Positions 1 through 7,713 of a stretch of DNA of 64,000 nt are shown in pieces. This stretch comes from Flavobacterium sp. ACN2 (lineage in GTDB: Bacteria; Bacteroidota; Bacteroidia; Flavobacteriales; Flavobacteriaceae), in the NCBI RefSeq assembly GCF_002303885.1, contig NZ_MRCM01000016.1, forward strand, positions 1 through 64,000, read 5' to 3'. How positions within the stretch are numbered: position 1 is the stretch's first letter; each line of letters starts with the position of its first letter. Below the pieces are notes generated by a model. That model ran no database searches and was not told where the DNA came from. It saw nothing but the letters and a program-made list of their open reading frames with translations. A program made the position numbers and the translations under genes.

Positions 1-1
1 C

Positions 2-601
2 TATAGATATGAAATATCTTTTAAACTTTTAAAAATATTAGAATCTTTAAAAAACAAACAAAAAATTCAAATCATTTCAAAAATTGAAACAAATGACATT
101 ATTTCAGAATTGATTAAAATTAAGGGACTAATCCAAAATTATCATATAAATTACAATTCAGAAGGTAATTTATTTCTAATTATAGAATTTGAAAAAGCAG
201 CAAATGCTTTTCAAAATTGCATAGATAGATTTATTTTAGGAGAAGAAGAACAAATTGAAACAACAAAACAACTATTAATTAACTATACCAACATTTTTTT
301 AACTGGCAATATCGCTAATCTACCTAAAGAAGAAATTAATTCTGAAAACCAATCTCGTGCGAAAACCAAAATTATCCATTATGTCTTGTTAGGACTCTAT
401 TTAACATTACCTATATTTATTGTCGTAATATTAAAAACCGTTTTTAAAATACAAATAGACCAATATGTCCAATCATTGTTGCAAATCCTTTATGTTGTCT
501 GGGCATTTATTGGAATATTTTCAAATCCTTTTATTTTAAATGACGACAATAAAGAGTTAATTAGAGATGTATTAAAAACATTAACTGGTAAAGGAGAATA
601 G
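2..601 (+). CDS. hypothetical membrane protein, 5' end cut by the window edge
   Basis: The reading frame is open from base 2 without a stop, so the gene very likely begins outside the window. The first possible internal start is a TTG at 110, and I see no reason to prefer it. The visible part has a polar, Lys/Glu-rich N-terminal region and two hydrophobic segments near the C-terminus (around 30 residues starting HYVLLGLYLTLPIFIVV, and another around LQILYVVWAFIGIF), so it is probably anchored in the inner membrane with a cytoplasmic N-terminal domain. I do not recognise the family. It is followed by a decayed GC-rich repeat (621-651) and sits in a cluster of small unknown genes. Confidence 0.6.
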   Translation, partial: YRYEISFKLLKILESLKNKQKIQIISKIETNDIISELIKIKGLIQNYHINYNSEGNLFLIIEFEKAANAFQNCIDRFILGEEEQIETTKQLLINYTNIFLTGNIANLPKEEINSENQSRAKTKIIHYVLLGLYLTLPIFIVVILKTVFKIQIDQYVQSLLQILYVVWAFIGIFSNPFILNDDNKELIRDVLKTLTGKGE

Positions 602-658
602 CTAGAGCCAGCCCCCTCCCCACTAACGCGAGCATCCCGATTGTAAACACAATCTAAA

Positions 659-1165
659 TCAATATTCATTATCCAATTTGAAATAAAGTGTATCTTTTAT
701 TTTATTTTCAATTACATTCCAGTCTTTATCACGTCTAGGATAATAAGAAACATAGTTTAATTGTAGAGGTTTAATAAATTTATCTCCATTTACAAAATAA
801 ATAACATATTTATCAATCAGAGAATCCTTGACCTTTTTTTCGTCTACAATTTGGTTATACTTTCCGTCAAAATAAAACTTTCTATTTTCAATATATTTTT
901 TAATTGAAAGAACTTTTTTGGGTTTTAGATTTTTGGTTAAATTATCATCGCCAATAAAAAATATGTAGCCATTGGTTTTTGTCCGCTTCATATATTCATT
1001 TGTCGTTTTAATCCACTCTGGATATGGTTCGTTTTCTAAATTTGAATTAATGGTGGGGGAAATGGTGTAATATTTATCTATGCCAAAATAAAGCGTGTCT
1101 TTTTTCTGAGAGAATATCTTACTCACAAAAAAGAAATAAAATATAGATAGAATATATATTTTCAT
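659..1165 (-). CDS. hypothetical secreted protein, 168 aa
   Basis: The protein opens with a hydrophobic signal peptide (MKIYILSIFYFFFVSKIFSQ) ending in a plausible SPase I site before QKKDTLYF. There is no lipobox cysteine. The mature part is rich in Lys, Tyr and Asp and probably periplasmic. I recognise no family. The gene is flanked on both sides by copies of a short GC-rich repeat (near 621-651 and 1190-1215), a pattern seen again beside the HEPN-like gene at 48.6 kb, which suggests an accessory gene. Confidence 0.55.
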   Translation of the reverse strand: MKIYILSIFYFFFVSKIFSQKKDTLYFGIDKYYTISPTINSNLENEPYPEWIKTTNEYMKRTKTNGYIFFIGDDNLTKNLKPKKVLSIKKYIENRKFYFDGKYNQIVDEKKVKDSLIDKYVIYFVNGDKFIKPLQLNYVSYYPRRDKDWNVIENKIKDTLYFKLDNEY

Positions 1166-1189
1166 ATTAAATGTTTTTGAGTTCGGTCG

Positions 1190-1215
1190 CTAGCGCGAGC
1201 GTCCCGCTCTAGTGA
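1190..1215. repeat. short GC-rich dispersed repeat (GCTAGCGCGAG type)
   Basis: The sequence GCTAGCGCGAGCGTCCCGCT stands out from the AT-rich surroundings. A diverged copy lies at 621-651 (ACGCGAGCATCCCG) and another at 48627-48643 (GCTAGCGCGAGTGTCC). All three sit at the edges of unknown accessory genes. Confidence 0.55.
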
Positions 1216-1256
1216 CAACAAAGATTCACATCAAAACGTTCATGCTAGCAAAAAAA

Positions 1257-1685
1257 TTACGACATTTTGATATCTGGCTTTTGTTTTTTCACTATTGTTA
1301 TGACGTAAACTGATGCTATTAAAAATAAGGTTAAGGGGAGTAAAAAAGCAATATTTATTCTGTGATAATTATTCATTAGTCCTGTAACGTAAACTTGATA
1401 AACCAACAACACTACAAAACAGCCCAACAGAACTTTATAATTCCTACTGATTAAAAACAAAATAAGCACAAAAAATACAGGAATAATTGATACCCCTTCC
1501 CAAAATATTCCAAACCTCACGCTACTAAAAAGGTCGTGCAAAAATTGGTAGAAATAAATCAGTAGCAGAGCAATAGTTGGAATCCCATTCTCTTGAAGCC
1601 CGAAGATTATTAGAAAAGAAAACATTGAGATGAATCTTGCAACTTTTAAATTTATTGGCATGTTCAGTTTATTTTTCCGTAGCAA
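1257..1685 (-). CDS. hypothetical inner-membrane protein, 142 aa
   Basis: A strongly hydrophobic protein with about four predicted membrane segments (near residues 14-45, 62-80, 82-105 and 110-132) and a short basic tail ending KKQKPDIKMS. An internal Met at residue 9 (MPINLKV) is an alternative start. No family recognised. It is an isolated gene on the minus strand with no clear operon partner. Confidence 0.5.
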   Translation of the reverse strand: MLRKNKLNMPINLKVARFISMFSFLIIFGLQENGIPTIALLLIYFYQFLHDLFSSVRFGIFWEGVSIIPVFFVLILFLISRNYKVLLGCFVVLLVYQVYVTGLMNNYHRINIAFLLPLTLFLIASVYVITIVKKQKPDIKMS

Positions 1686-1735
1686 AATACATTAATAAAT
1701 TAAAAAACAAAGAAAAAACTTATAAACATAAAAAT

Positions 1736-1770
1736 TACGGGATTCCGTAGTGAAATTCAAAATTTCCGTA
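1736..1770. promoter_or_regulatory. candidate operator: TACGG/CCGTA inverted repeat plus half-site
   Basis: TACGGGATTCCGTA (1736-1749) is a 5-bp-arm inverted repeat, and a further TTTCCGTA half-site lies at 1763-1770, about 20 bp away. Similar palindromes occur at 4837-4854 and 48804-48817, and a half-site precedes the XRE regulator at 51193-51200. Function is inferred only from recurrence. Confidence 0.3.
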
Positions 1771-1973
1771 TTTAATTTATAATTATATATTTTTTTTAAC
1801 GCAAAACAAAAATTTTAGATATTATGGATGTTAGTATAAAAGATTACGATTATTTGTTGATGTCTTGGCAATTTTTTTAGTAAAAAGTTTGAGCTAAAGA
1901 AATTTTAAAAAGCGAATACTAATCTTACTTTAATTTGTACATTCGTCTTGCTTAACTATTTAAATTCTATTTT

Positions 1974-2204
1974 ATGTCATTTCAAGGATATCTAAAAACG
2001 ATTAAAGAAAAAACAGGAAATGGTCCAGCTGAATTTAGAACTCTCGCTGAACAAAAAGGATTTACCTCAAACGGAGAATTAAAAGCAGAAGTAAAAGCTG
2101 GAGATATTGTAAACTGGCTTAAAAATGATTTTGCTTTAGGACAAGGGCATGCAATGGCCATTTATGCTCTCCTAAAAGGCATTAAAAATGAGGATAGTGA
2201 ATAA
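1974..2204 (+). CDS. DUF4287 domain protein, 76 aa
   Basis: The protein begins MSFQGYLKTIKEKTGNGP and continues with the FR-LA-KG pattern that I recognise from DUF4287, a small domain of unknown function. The central part (LKAEVKAGDIVNWLKNDFALGQGHAMAIYALLKG) fits a compact helical fold, and the whole protein is this one domain. The gene ends 55 bp before the DUF6882 gene on the same strand, so the two may be co-transcribed. The family has no established biochemical role that I can state. Confidence 0.8.
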   Translation: MSFQGYLKTIKEKTGNGPAEFRTLAEQKGFTSNGELKAEVKAGDIVNWLKNDFALGQGHAMAIYALLKGIKNEDSE

Positions 2205-2259
2205 AACTTAGCTAGAAAATCAAGAATTTCAATTTTATAATTATACAAGCCACAAAAAA

Positions 2260-3000
2260 ATGGGACTATTCAATAATCTTTTTAAAAAGAAAGAAGAAAA
2301 TACAGAATCAAATACAAATCAGCTAAATATTGCTAAGCATTTTACCTCTGAAAATGATTTTTTAGAAAAATATGGAGCTTTAGCTTTAGAAAAACAAAGA
2401 AATCTATATAATGTAACGGGTGGACTTTCTTGGAATGTTGACATGAACAAGGAAGAAATTACTTTTGGAGACCATCTTACTTTTCCAATGCAGGTTTTGG
2501 GGTCGTTTTCTCATTCGTCAGAAACTTGGCTATGGCTTTGGGAAAATAAAGCGGGCGGTTATGCCGAATCTGTTATGCAACAGGCGCTTTTATTAAAGCA
2601 ATATGGTGAAGAAAATAATATAGAATTATTAAGCGTTGGAAAATTTGATGCAATACAAAACGATTTGCATTTAATAGGAATGATTGCCACTGAAATGTTT
2701 AATTTGAGCGGTTATTATCTTGGAAATTATGGACAAGGAACAATGGTTGTTACGATAAAAGATGATACAATTGACAGCTCTGAAAGTGAGGAATTCTCTA
2801 GAATTCTGACTGTTTTCCCAGAATTGATTTCGACATTTGAAATTCAGAATCACAGAAATGCTTTCTCAAATTATTTATCACAGAAAGGTTATGAACTGAC
2901 ATCAAACGGAAACGAAGTTAAAGCAGAAAAAGACGGAAATATCATTAATGCCGTTTTTAACGAAAATAATCTTTTGACAGCTTTAAACGGTAATTCTTAA
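2260..3000 (+). CDS. DUF6882 family protein, 246 aa
   Basis: A soluble protein with a charged N-terminus (MGLFNNLFKKKEEN). The core around residues 65-130, with the FPMQVLGSFSHSSETWLW motif followed by WENKAGGYAESVMQQA, matches the DUF6882 family as I know it. The family occurs in many bacteria, sometimes near toxin-immunity loci, but no activity is established. There is no signal peptide, so it is likely cytoplasmic. It converges with the GLUG lipoprotein gene; the two are separated by a long hairpin and a terminator. Confidence 0.65.
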   Translation: MGLFNNLFKKKEENTESNTNQLNIAKHFTSENDFLEKYGALALEKQRNLYNVTGGLSWNVDMNKEEITFGDHLTFPMQVLGSFSHSSETWLWLWENKAGGYAESVMQQALLLKQYGEENNIELLSVGKFDAIQNDLHLIGMIATEMFNLSGYYLGNYGQGTMVVTIKDDTIDSSESEEFSRILTVFPELISTFEIQNHRNAFSNYLSQKGYELTSNGNEVKAEKDGNIINAVFNENNLLTALNGNS

Positions 3001-3033
3001 TATTAGAAAAATCTGAATTCTACTTTAAATACA

Positions 3034-3083
3034 AAGTCTTTCACAACTATTTTGCTTAATGTCAAAATAGTTGTGAAAGACTT
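3034..3083. repeat. 21-bp perfect hairpin, 8-nt loop
   Basis: The arms 3034-3054 and 3063-3083 are perfectly complementary over 21 bp with an AT-rich 8-nt loop. No T-run follows, so it does not look like an ordinary intrinsic terminator. It lies between convergent genes, upstream of a separate terminator. Confidence 0.7.
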
Positions 3084-3114
3084 GAATAACCAAGAAAATA
3101 CCCTATAAAAAAAC

Positions 3115-3150
3115 AAACCTCGTAAATCACATGATTCACGAGGTTTTATT
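3115..3150. terminator. bidirectional intrinsic terminator
   Basis: An 11-12-bp stem with one mismatch (ACCTCGTAAATC / GATTCACGAGGT) around a 4-nt loop has A-runs on the left and T-runs on the right. It serves the convergent genes ending at 3000 and 3172. Confidence 0.75.
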
Positions 3151-3171
3151 TTATTTAAAGAAATGATAGTT

Positions 3172-4725
3172 TTATTGACCTCCAACTCCTACTAAAGTAG
3201 GGTATTTGCCTGCAGTAAATTTCCAATTAGCACTTGTCCAAGTACTATTATAAGGAGTTCCTGTTTGCATTTCGGCAGTTGTTTTACCAACCGCTTTACC
3301 ACCATCATCAGAGGTTGATTGCCCTGTAGTTTGAATATCCCAAAAGCAATCTGGAGCAGCACTCCAGTGAAAATTAAACCCAACCAATCCGCCGCCTGTT
3401 ACTACTTTTCCTGTAGCATAACAATTAGTGATTTCACATGCATTCTTTCCTATAAGTGCTCCTCCATTTTTATAGGTTCCTGTTAGAGAGCCTGTAGCAT
3501 AGCAATTTTGAAGAATACAAAGATAATTGTAACCTACTAAACCACCAGCATATGAATTGTTACCAGCTGTCACATTAGCAGTACTATAACTATTTGAAAG
3601 CTTACTAGGTTTTGCATTTTCATCATTGTTAATTCCAACTAACCCACCTACATGATTTTGAACCGAAAAATCTTCAAGCTTAACATTTCCAGTCGAATAG
3701 CAATGAGATATAGTACCTCCTTTGTTATTACCTACCAACGCACCTACATTCCCACCACCAGTAACATTTACTGAAACAAGCCCAAGATTTTTAATAACAC
3801 CTTTGGCTCCTAATACAGAAATAAATCCTATATCTTCTGAACTTCCACGTTTAATAGTCAAATTTTTTATTACATGACCATTTCCATCTATTGTTCCTAC
3901 AAAACTATAAAAATCTCCAATAGGAGTCCAGCCTTGATTTGCATAATTAGGACCTAATGGATATTCGGTACCGTCTACAGGAGGCATTGTAATGTCATTC
4001 ATCAATTTAAAACTTTCTTTAAGATTATAAGTTGGATCTAATAACTGCTCTGGGGTATATATACCATAAGGGTTTGTATCTTTATTATAAACTGGAATTT
4101 TAATAGTATAAGTTTTCTTTGTTTTTTTGTCTGCAGATGTTACAGTAAATGTAAATCCTGTTGTGTTATAATCACTTTCTTCATTACTTCCCGCTGCTGT
4201 CACTTCTGCTCCTACAGGCAAGATTGGAAATCCTGTATCAAAATTAACAGACATTGGAGCATTGTAAATTGTATTTACCCCTTCTTTAAGTCCTTTCAAT
4301 TCCCAATAAATCTCTTGATCGGCATCTTCAAAAGTAAAGCCTAATATATCCGCAGAACTAGGAGGCGTTATGGTATAATCTTGCTTACTGCCATCTTCAG
4401 CAATAACTGTATAAATTATGGCTTTACTAAAATCATTCTTAGTTGTACCACTTATCTGCTGTACATTCTCAACTGTAACTTTAGCTCCGGTTGTAGCGAA
4501 TGTTGCAGCCAAACTAGTTAAATTAGTTCCAGCAGGAAAAGCGATATAAATTGTGTGTGTATTTTCGTCTATTGTACCTGTTACTGCAGGATTTACAAAA
4601 GAGAAAGAAGTAATTGCTTTTGCATTGCTTAAAGGGGCTTCAGGCTCCGCTTCATTTGAGGAGCACGAATAATTCAATACGATAAATAATGTAAGTAAAC
4701 TAGAATACTTAAAAAGTCTGATCAT
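3172..4725 (-). CDS. GLUG-motif surface lipoprotein, about 517 aa
   Basis: The N-terminus MIRLFKYSSLLTLFIVLNYSCSS is a lipoprotein signal with lipobox LNYSC; the Ser/Glu-rich residues after the Cys fit surface export in Bacteroidota. I prefer the start at 4725 over an upstream ATG at 4749 because it gives a normal signal peptide. Two beta-sandwich repeats follow (residues about 30-220, each ending in the YTV-EDGSKQDYTI type motif; DUF5018-like). The second half carries at least four GLUG-type repeats (GGLVG-N....CYATG), a beta-helical unit found in adhesins and secreted proteins, and ends in a WKF-AGKYPTL motif typical of GLUG proteins. Probably cell-surface exposed; the ligand is unknown. 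Confidence 0.8.
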   Translation of the reverse strand: MIRLFKYSSLLTLFIVLNYSCSSNEAEPEAPLSNAKAITSFSFVNPAVTGTIDENTHTIYIAFPAGTNLTSLAATFATTGAKVTVENVQQISGTTKNDFSKAIIYTVIAEDGSKQDYTITPPSSADILGFTFEDADQEIYWELKGLKEGVNTIYNAPMSVNFDTGFPILPVGAEVTAAGSNEESDYNTTGFTFTVTSADKKTKKTYTIKIPVYNKDTNPYGIYTPEQLLDPTYNLKESFKLMNDITMPPVDGTEYPLGPNYANQGWTPIGDFYSFVGTIDGNGHVIKNLTIKRGSSEDIGFISVLGAKGVIKNLGLVSVNVTGGGNVGALVGNNKGGTISHCYSTGNVKLEDFSVQNHVGGLVGINNDENAKPSKLSNSYSTANVTAGNNSYAGGLVGYNYLCILQNCYATGSLTGTYKNGGALIGKNACEITNCYATGKVVTGGGLVGFNFHWSAAPDCFWDIQTTGQSTSDDGGKAVGKTTAEMQTGTPYNSTWTSANWKFTAGKYPTLVGVGGQ

Positions 4726-4836
4726 GTTAAAGTTTATTTGTTTTAGCATTTTGGTTTTAGGTTAAATTTTAAATGAAAACTAAAAATGTTTTTTGTTCTT
4801 TTGAACAGCAAATCTAACTAATAACGTAATACTTTA

Positions 4837-4854
4837 TTTACGGTTTACCGTAAA
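4837..4854. promoter_or_regulatory. perfect palindrome, candidate operator
   Basis: TTTACGGTTTACCGTAAA has 8-bp perfect arms around a TT centre. It lies about 110 bp upstream of the GLUG lipoprotein start on the minus strand and resembles the ACGG/CCGT inverted repeats at 1736 and 48804. No regulator is assigned. Confidence 0.35.
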
Positions 4855-4965
4855 GCGGGAATATTTATTTACTATTATTATGTAAAAACTAAAAACGCGA
4901 GCAAAGTATTTGTTCGTGAAAAAAAAATCAAAAACAATTAATAATTTTAAAAAAGTATATTGGAA

Positions 4966-5017
4966 TCGTGAGGGATAGAGCCAATCCGCCGCGGCGGAAG
5001 CGAAAGCCCGACAGCAA
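4966..5017 (+). ncRNA. candidate flavo-1-type RNA element
   Basis: The segment has GAGGGATAGAGC, then a GC hairpin (CCGCCGCGGCGG), then AAGCGAAAGCCCGAC. This order, a GATAG..ATCC hairpin followed by AGCG.AAGCCCGAC, recurs in flavobacterial intergenic regions and resembles the flavo-1 RNA motif known from comparative genomics. It is the most GC-rich stretch of an otherwise gene-free 430 bp and is immediately followed by a terminator. A second member is at 58570-58712. Confidence 0.45.
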
Positions 5018-5018
5018 T

Positions 5019-5061
5019 AAAAAAAGACCCAATGAACGCAAAGTTTATTGGGTCTTTTTTT
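5019..5061 (+). terminator. intrinsic terminator after the flavo-1-like element
   Basis: The stem AAAAAGACCCAAT / ATTGGGTCTTTTT has a roughly 12-nt loop and a T-run. It is symmetrical enough to act in both directions. Confidence 0.75.
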
Positions 5062-5157
5062 ATTAGTGGCACGCCATAACATTAACAATTTTGCTTTCTA
5101 GACGCAACCTTTTACAATATATTTTACTGATAATATAGAACTTTAAACAAAAGTAAA

Positions 5158-5559
5158 ATGAAAAAATTATCTATAGTATTTGCCACAATTTTCATTGTTT
5201 CATGTTCGAATGATGAAAAAGATGAAGCAATCAGTAAATTTAGCACACCTTCTAACTTACAGGGAACTTACTGTTACATTTCTGGTAGTACAGTTTTTTT
5301 TGACAAGGACAATAATGCAAGTTGTATTGCAAAGCCAAAATCTACTTTGACTTTTAAATACAATAGCTCATTAAATGCTACGACCATTCAGTGGAGTATT
5401 GAAGCACAACCAGCTGGAAGTATAATTGTAAACGGAAACACTAACCAAGAAACGATAAGTCTAACTTTTAAAGCTGATTTTGAGAAAGGATCGATTAATT
5501 CTATTGGTGAGAGCGAAAAAGGAATCTGCGGACCTACTTTATTTATTACAAACAGATAA
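5158..5559 (+). CDS. small lipoprotein, 133 aa
   Basis: The signal MKKLSIVFATIFIVSCSNDEKDE has lipobox FIVSC with Cys at residue 16. The mature domain of about 115 residues is predicted to be beta-rich and has a few cysteines (for example SCIAKP and GICGP), consistent with a small lipocalin-like or beta-sandwich periplasmic protein. I cannot name the family. The gene stands alone between two terminators. Confidence 0.7.
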   Translation: MKKLSIVFATIFIVSCSNDEKDEAISKFSTPSNLQGTYCYISGSTVFFDKDNNASCIAKPKSTLTFKYNSSLNATTIQWSIEAQPAGSIIVNGNTNQETISLTFKADFEKGSINSIGESEKGICGPTLFITNR

Positions 5560-5600
5560 AGTAAGTTCTTTTAGAATTCCTCTATCATTTTATGATATTA

Positions 5601-5632
5601 AAAAAGCCCAATAATTTGTTACTGGGCTTTTT
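5601..5632. terminator. bidirectional terminator between lipoprotein and NUDIX genes
   Basis: AAAAAGCCCA and TGGGCTTTTT form the stem around a 12-nt loop, between the convergent gene ends at 5559 and 5655. Confidence 0.8.
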
Positions 5633-5654
5633 GATGTTATTTCAGAAATCTAAA

Positions 5655-6293
5655 TTAAGATTCTAAATTTTCCTTTTTTGACTTTAGATCTACAGGAGCA
5701 CTTTTATCTTCTTCAAATAACAATTTAATGTTTTCGTAGGAATTTTTTAGTGCTTCTTTGATTTGTTCTGGATTTAACCAGGCAACTTTTTCTATTCCTT
5801 CTTCGATTTGTCCGTGTGGGGTTCCTTCAAAATCAGACTGCATTTCGAACCAATGCGTGATTTTGAGTTTGTATTTTCCGTTGCGTTTAAAGATATGATA
5901 GGTTTTTTGAAGTTTATTCGTAATACGAAGCTGGTTTACTCCTGTCTCCTCCTCTACCTCACGCATAGCCGTCGCTTCAATGTCTTCCCCTTTCTCGATT
6001 CCGCCTTTTGGCAGATCCCATTTTCCGTTTCTAAAGATAAACAAGACTTCGCCTTTCTTATTGTAGACAAAGCCTCCGCCCGCTTTATTTACCGGAATCT
6101 TGGCTTTAAGGGTTTTCATGATCTCACTTTCGTCGGGATGATATAGAATGGCTTTTTGAATTTTATTTTGAAAAATTTTTATAATAAGCTGTTCGATATC
6201 AATACTCTCCAACAAGAACAATTGGAAATCTGTTTCGCGCGAGATTTCATTTGTCAAAAAAAGTGGTTTGTCGTTTACAAAAACTTTATACAT
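5655..6293 (-). CDS. NUDIX hydrolase, 212 aa
   Basis: Residues 97-119 match the NUDIX box GX5EX7REUXEEXGU fully (G97, E103, R111-E112, E115-E116, G118), so this should be an active Mg-dependent hydrolase of a nucleoside diphosphate linked to another moiety. The substrate cannot be read from sequence. The first about 65 residues precede the NUDIX fold and form an extra N-terminal segment. The C-terminal tail is acidic then lysine-rich. The start codon is only 7 bp from that of divergent pyrE, so the pyrE promoter must lie inside this coding sequence. Confidence 0.88.
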   Translation of the reverse strand: MYKVFVNDKPLFLTNEISRETDFQLFLLESIDIEQLIIKIFQNKIQKAILYHPDESEIMKTLKAKIPVNKAGGGFVYNKKGEVLFIFRNGKWDLPKGGIEKGEDIEATAMREVEEETGVNQLRITNKLQKTYHIFKRNGKYKLKITHWFEMQSDFEGTPHGQIEEGIEKVAWLNPEQIKEALKNSYENIKLLFEEDKSAPVDLKSKKENLES

Positions 6294-6296
6294 TTG
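6267..6296 (+). promoter_or_regulatory. pyrE promoter inside the NUDIX gene
   Basis: TTTG at 6267-6270 and TACATTTG at 6289-6296 are separated by 18 nt, an exact match to the Bacteroidota promoter consensus. The expected transcription start, a few nt past the -7 box, falls at or next to the pyrE ATG (6301), so the mRNA would be leaderless or nearly so. Confidence 0.7.
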
Positions 6297-6300
6297 TACT

Positions 6301-6945
6301 ATGATTTTTAATAAAGATACTGCCGAAAAAACAGCCGAATTGCTTTTGCAAATAAATGCAATTAAATTGAATCCCGAAAATCCTTTTACATGGGCTTCTG
6401 GTTGGAAATCTCCTATTTATTGCGATAATAGGTTAATTCTTTCATTTCCGAGCATCAGAAACTATGTTCGTGATGAGTTTGCTAAGAACATCGAAAAACA
6501 ATTTGGAAAACCTGATGTGATTGCTGGTGTTGCTACTGGAGCCATTGGGGTGGGAATTTTGGTCGCCGAAAGTTTAGGTCTTCCATTCGTATATGTGCGT
6601 CCGGAGCCAAAAAAACACGGTAGACAAAACCAAGTGGAAGGTTTTTTGCAAAAAGGACAAAATGTTGTAGTTGTCGAAGATTTAATTAGTACTGGAAAAA
6701 GCAGTTTGATGGCTGTTGAAGCTTTAAGAAGCGAAGGTGCAAACATTAAAGGTATGGCGGCTGTCTTTACTTACGGTTTTGGCGTTGCAGAAGAAAACTT
6801 CAAAGAAGCTAATGTTGATTTATTCACCTTAAGCAACTACGAGAACCTATTAGACTTAGCAGTTCAAAAACAATACATTACAGAAGATCAGCAATCTACT
6901 CTTCAAGAATGGAGCGTTAGCCCATCTACTTGGGGACAGGAGTAA
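6301..6945 (+). CDS. pyrE: orotate phosphoribosyltransferase
   Basis: This enzyme converts orotate plus PRPP to orotidine 5'-monophosphate in de novo pyrimidine synthesis in the cytoplasm. The product of 214 residues is normal length. The PRPP loop VVVVEDLISTGKS is at residues 122-134, and the flexible-loop KKHGRQNQVEG segment (about 104-114) carries the catalytic Lys/His. I chose the ATG at 6301 (MIFNKDTAEK) rather than an upstream in-frame ATG at 6268 because family similarity begins there and the promoter overlaps the upstream extension. It is divergent from the NUDIX gene; the SRPBCC gene follows after 180 bp. Confidence 0.95.
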   Translation: MIFNKDTAEKTAELLLQINAIKLNPENPFTWASGWKSPIYCDNRLILSFPSIRNYVRDEFAKNIEKQFGKPDVIAGVATGAIGVGILVAESLGLPFVYVRPEPKKHGRQNQVEGFLQKGQNVVVVEDLISTGKSSLMAVEALRSEGANIKGMAAVFTYGFGVAEENFKEANVDLFTLSNYENLLDLAVQKQYITEDQQSTLQEWSVSPSTWGQE

Positions 6946-7125
6946 GATTTTAGATTTTAGATTTTAAAGTCGCTTTGCCCCTTTTGGAATTTGGGATTTA
7001 AAAAAATTGGAATTTTATTTAAAATTTCAGCTTTGCGAACTTAAATAAAGTCAAAGTATATAAAAAAACCTTGCGCCCTTTGCGGTAAAAAAACATTTGC
7101 AGTAAAAAACAAAACAAAAAACAAT

Positions 7126-7518
7126 ATGAACTTAGAAAGTCCAAAAGTTACTGTTCAGAAATCAGCACAGGATTTATTTGATCAACTGACTGACGTAAAG
7201 AATTTTGAAAAATTAATGCCAGACAATATCGCTAAATTTGAAGTGACTGGCGAAGACGCTTTTATTTTTGGATTGAAAGGGATGCCTGAAATCAAATTGA
7301 AAATGAAAGATAAAGTAGCTCCAAACAAAATTGTTTTGGGTGCTGCAAGTGATAAACTTCCGTTTACACTAACTTCAAACATTGATACTATTTCTGATTC
7401 AGAAAGTGCTGTTCAATTGTTCTTTGAAGGAGAATTCAACGCTATGATGGCGATGATGGTTAAAGGTCCAATCAGTAAGTTTATTGAAACTTTAGCAAAC
7501 AATATGCACAAGCTTTAA
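7126..7518 (+). CDS. SRPBCC (START-like) family protein, 130 aa
   Basis: The opening LESPKVTVQKSAQDLFDQLTDVKNFEKLMPDNI is the typical N-terminal strand and helix of the SRPBCC/polyketide-cyclase-like fold, and the rest (alternating strands, then the C-terminal helix KFIETLANNMHKL) completes one domain. These proteins bind hydrophobic ligands, but the ligand cannot be inferred. Orthologues next to pyrE are common in flavobacteria as far as I recall. The 180 bp upstream contains only AT-rich repeat debris. Confidence 0.75.
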   Translation: MNLESPKVTVQKSAQDLFDQLTDVKNFEKLMPDNIAKFEVTGEDAFIFGLKGMPEIKLKMKDKVAPNKIVLGAASDKLPFTLTSNIDTISDSESAVQLFFEGEFNAMMAMMVKGPISKFIETLANNMHKL

Positions 7519-7589
7519 TAATGGTAAATTATTAATTGTGAATTATAAATGAAAATGTCCGACTTTTGTTGGGCATTTTTTTTATGCTC

Positions 7590-7713
7590 TCGCAAAGCTG
7601 CAGAGACGCAAAGATTTTTTTTTAAGATAAAACATTAATAACTTAGCGCCTTTGCGACTTTGCGAGATTAAAATAAAAAACTTAAAATCTTAGCATCTCA
7701 GAACCTTAGCAAC
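7590..7713. repeat. intergenic repeat cluster (CTTTGCG and CTTAG families)
   Basis: The segment contains inverted CTCGCAAAG / CTTTGCGAG motifs and a tail of the form ATCTTAGCATCTCAG followed by AACCTTAGCAACTTAG, which abuts the 3' end of birA. Both families recur across the window (19365-19482, 26290-26400, 44588-44736, 56100-56210, 57366-57410). Confidence 0.6.

Noticed and set aside
4834..5088. Minus-strand 84-codon frame, rich in Cys, Trp and Phe
   Set aside because: It lies over the flavo-1-like element and the terminator; its odd composition follows from those structures and no protein motif is visible.
7590..7713. Possible CRISPR array
   Set aside because: The repeats are irregular, inverted and without uniform spacers; no cas genes are in the window.
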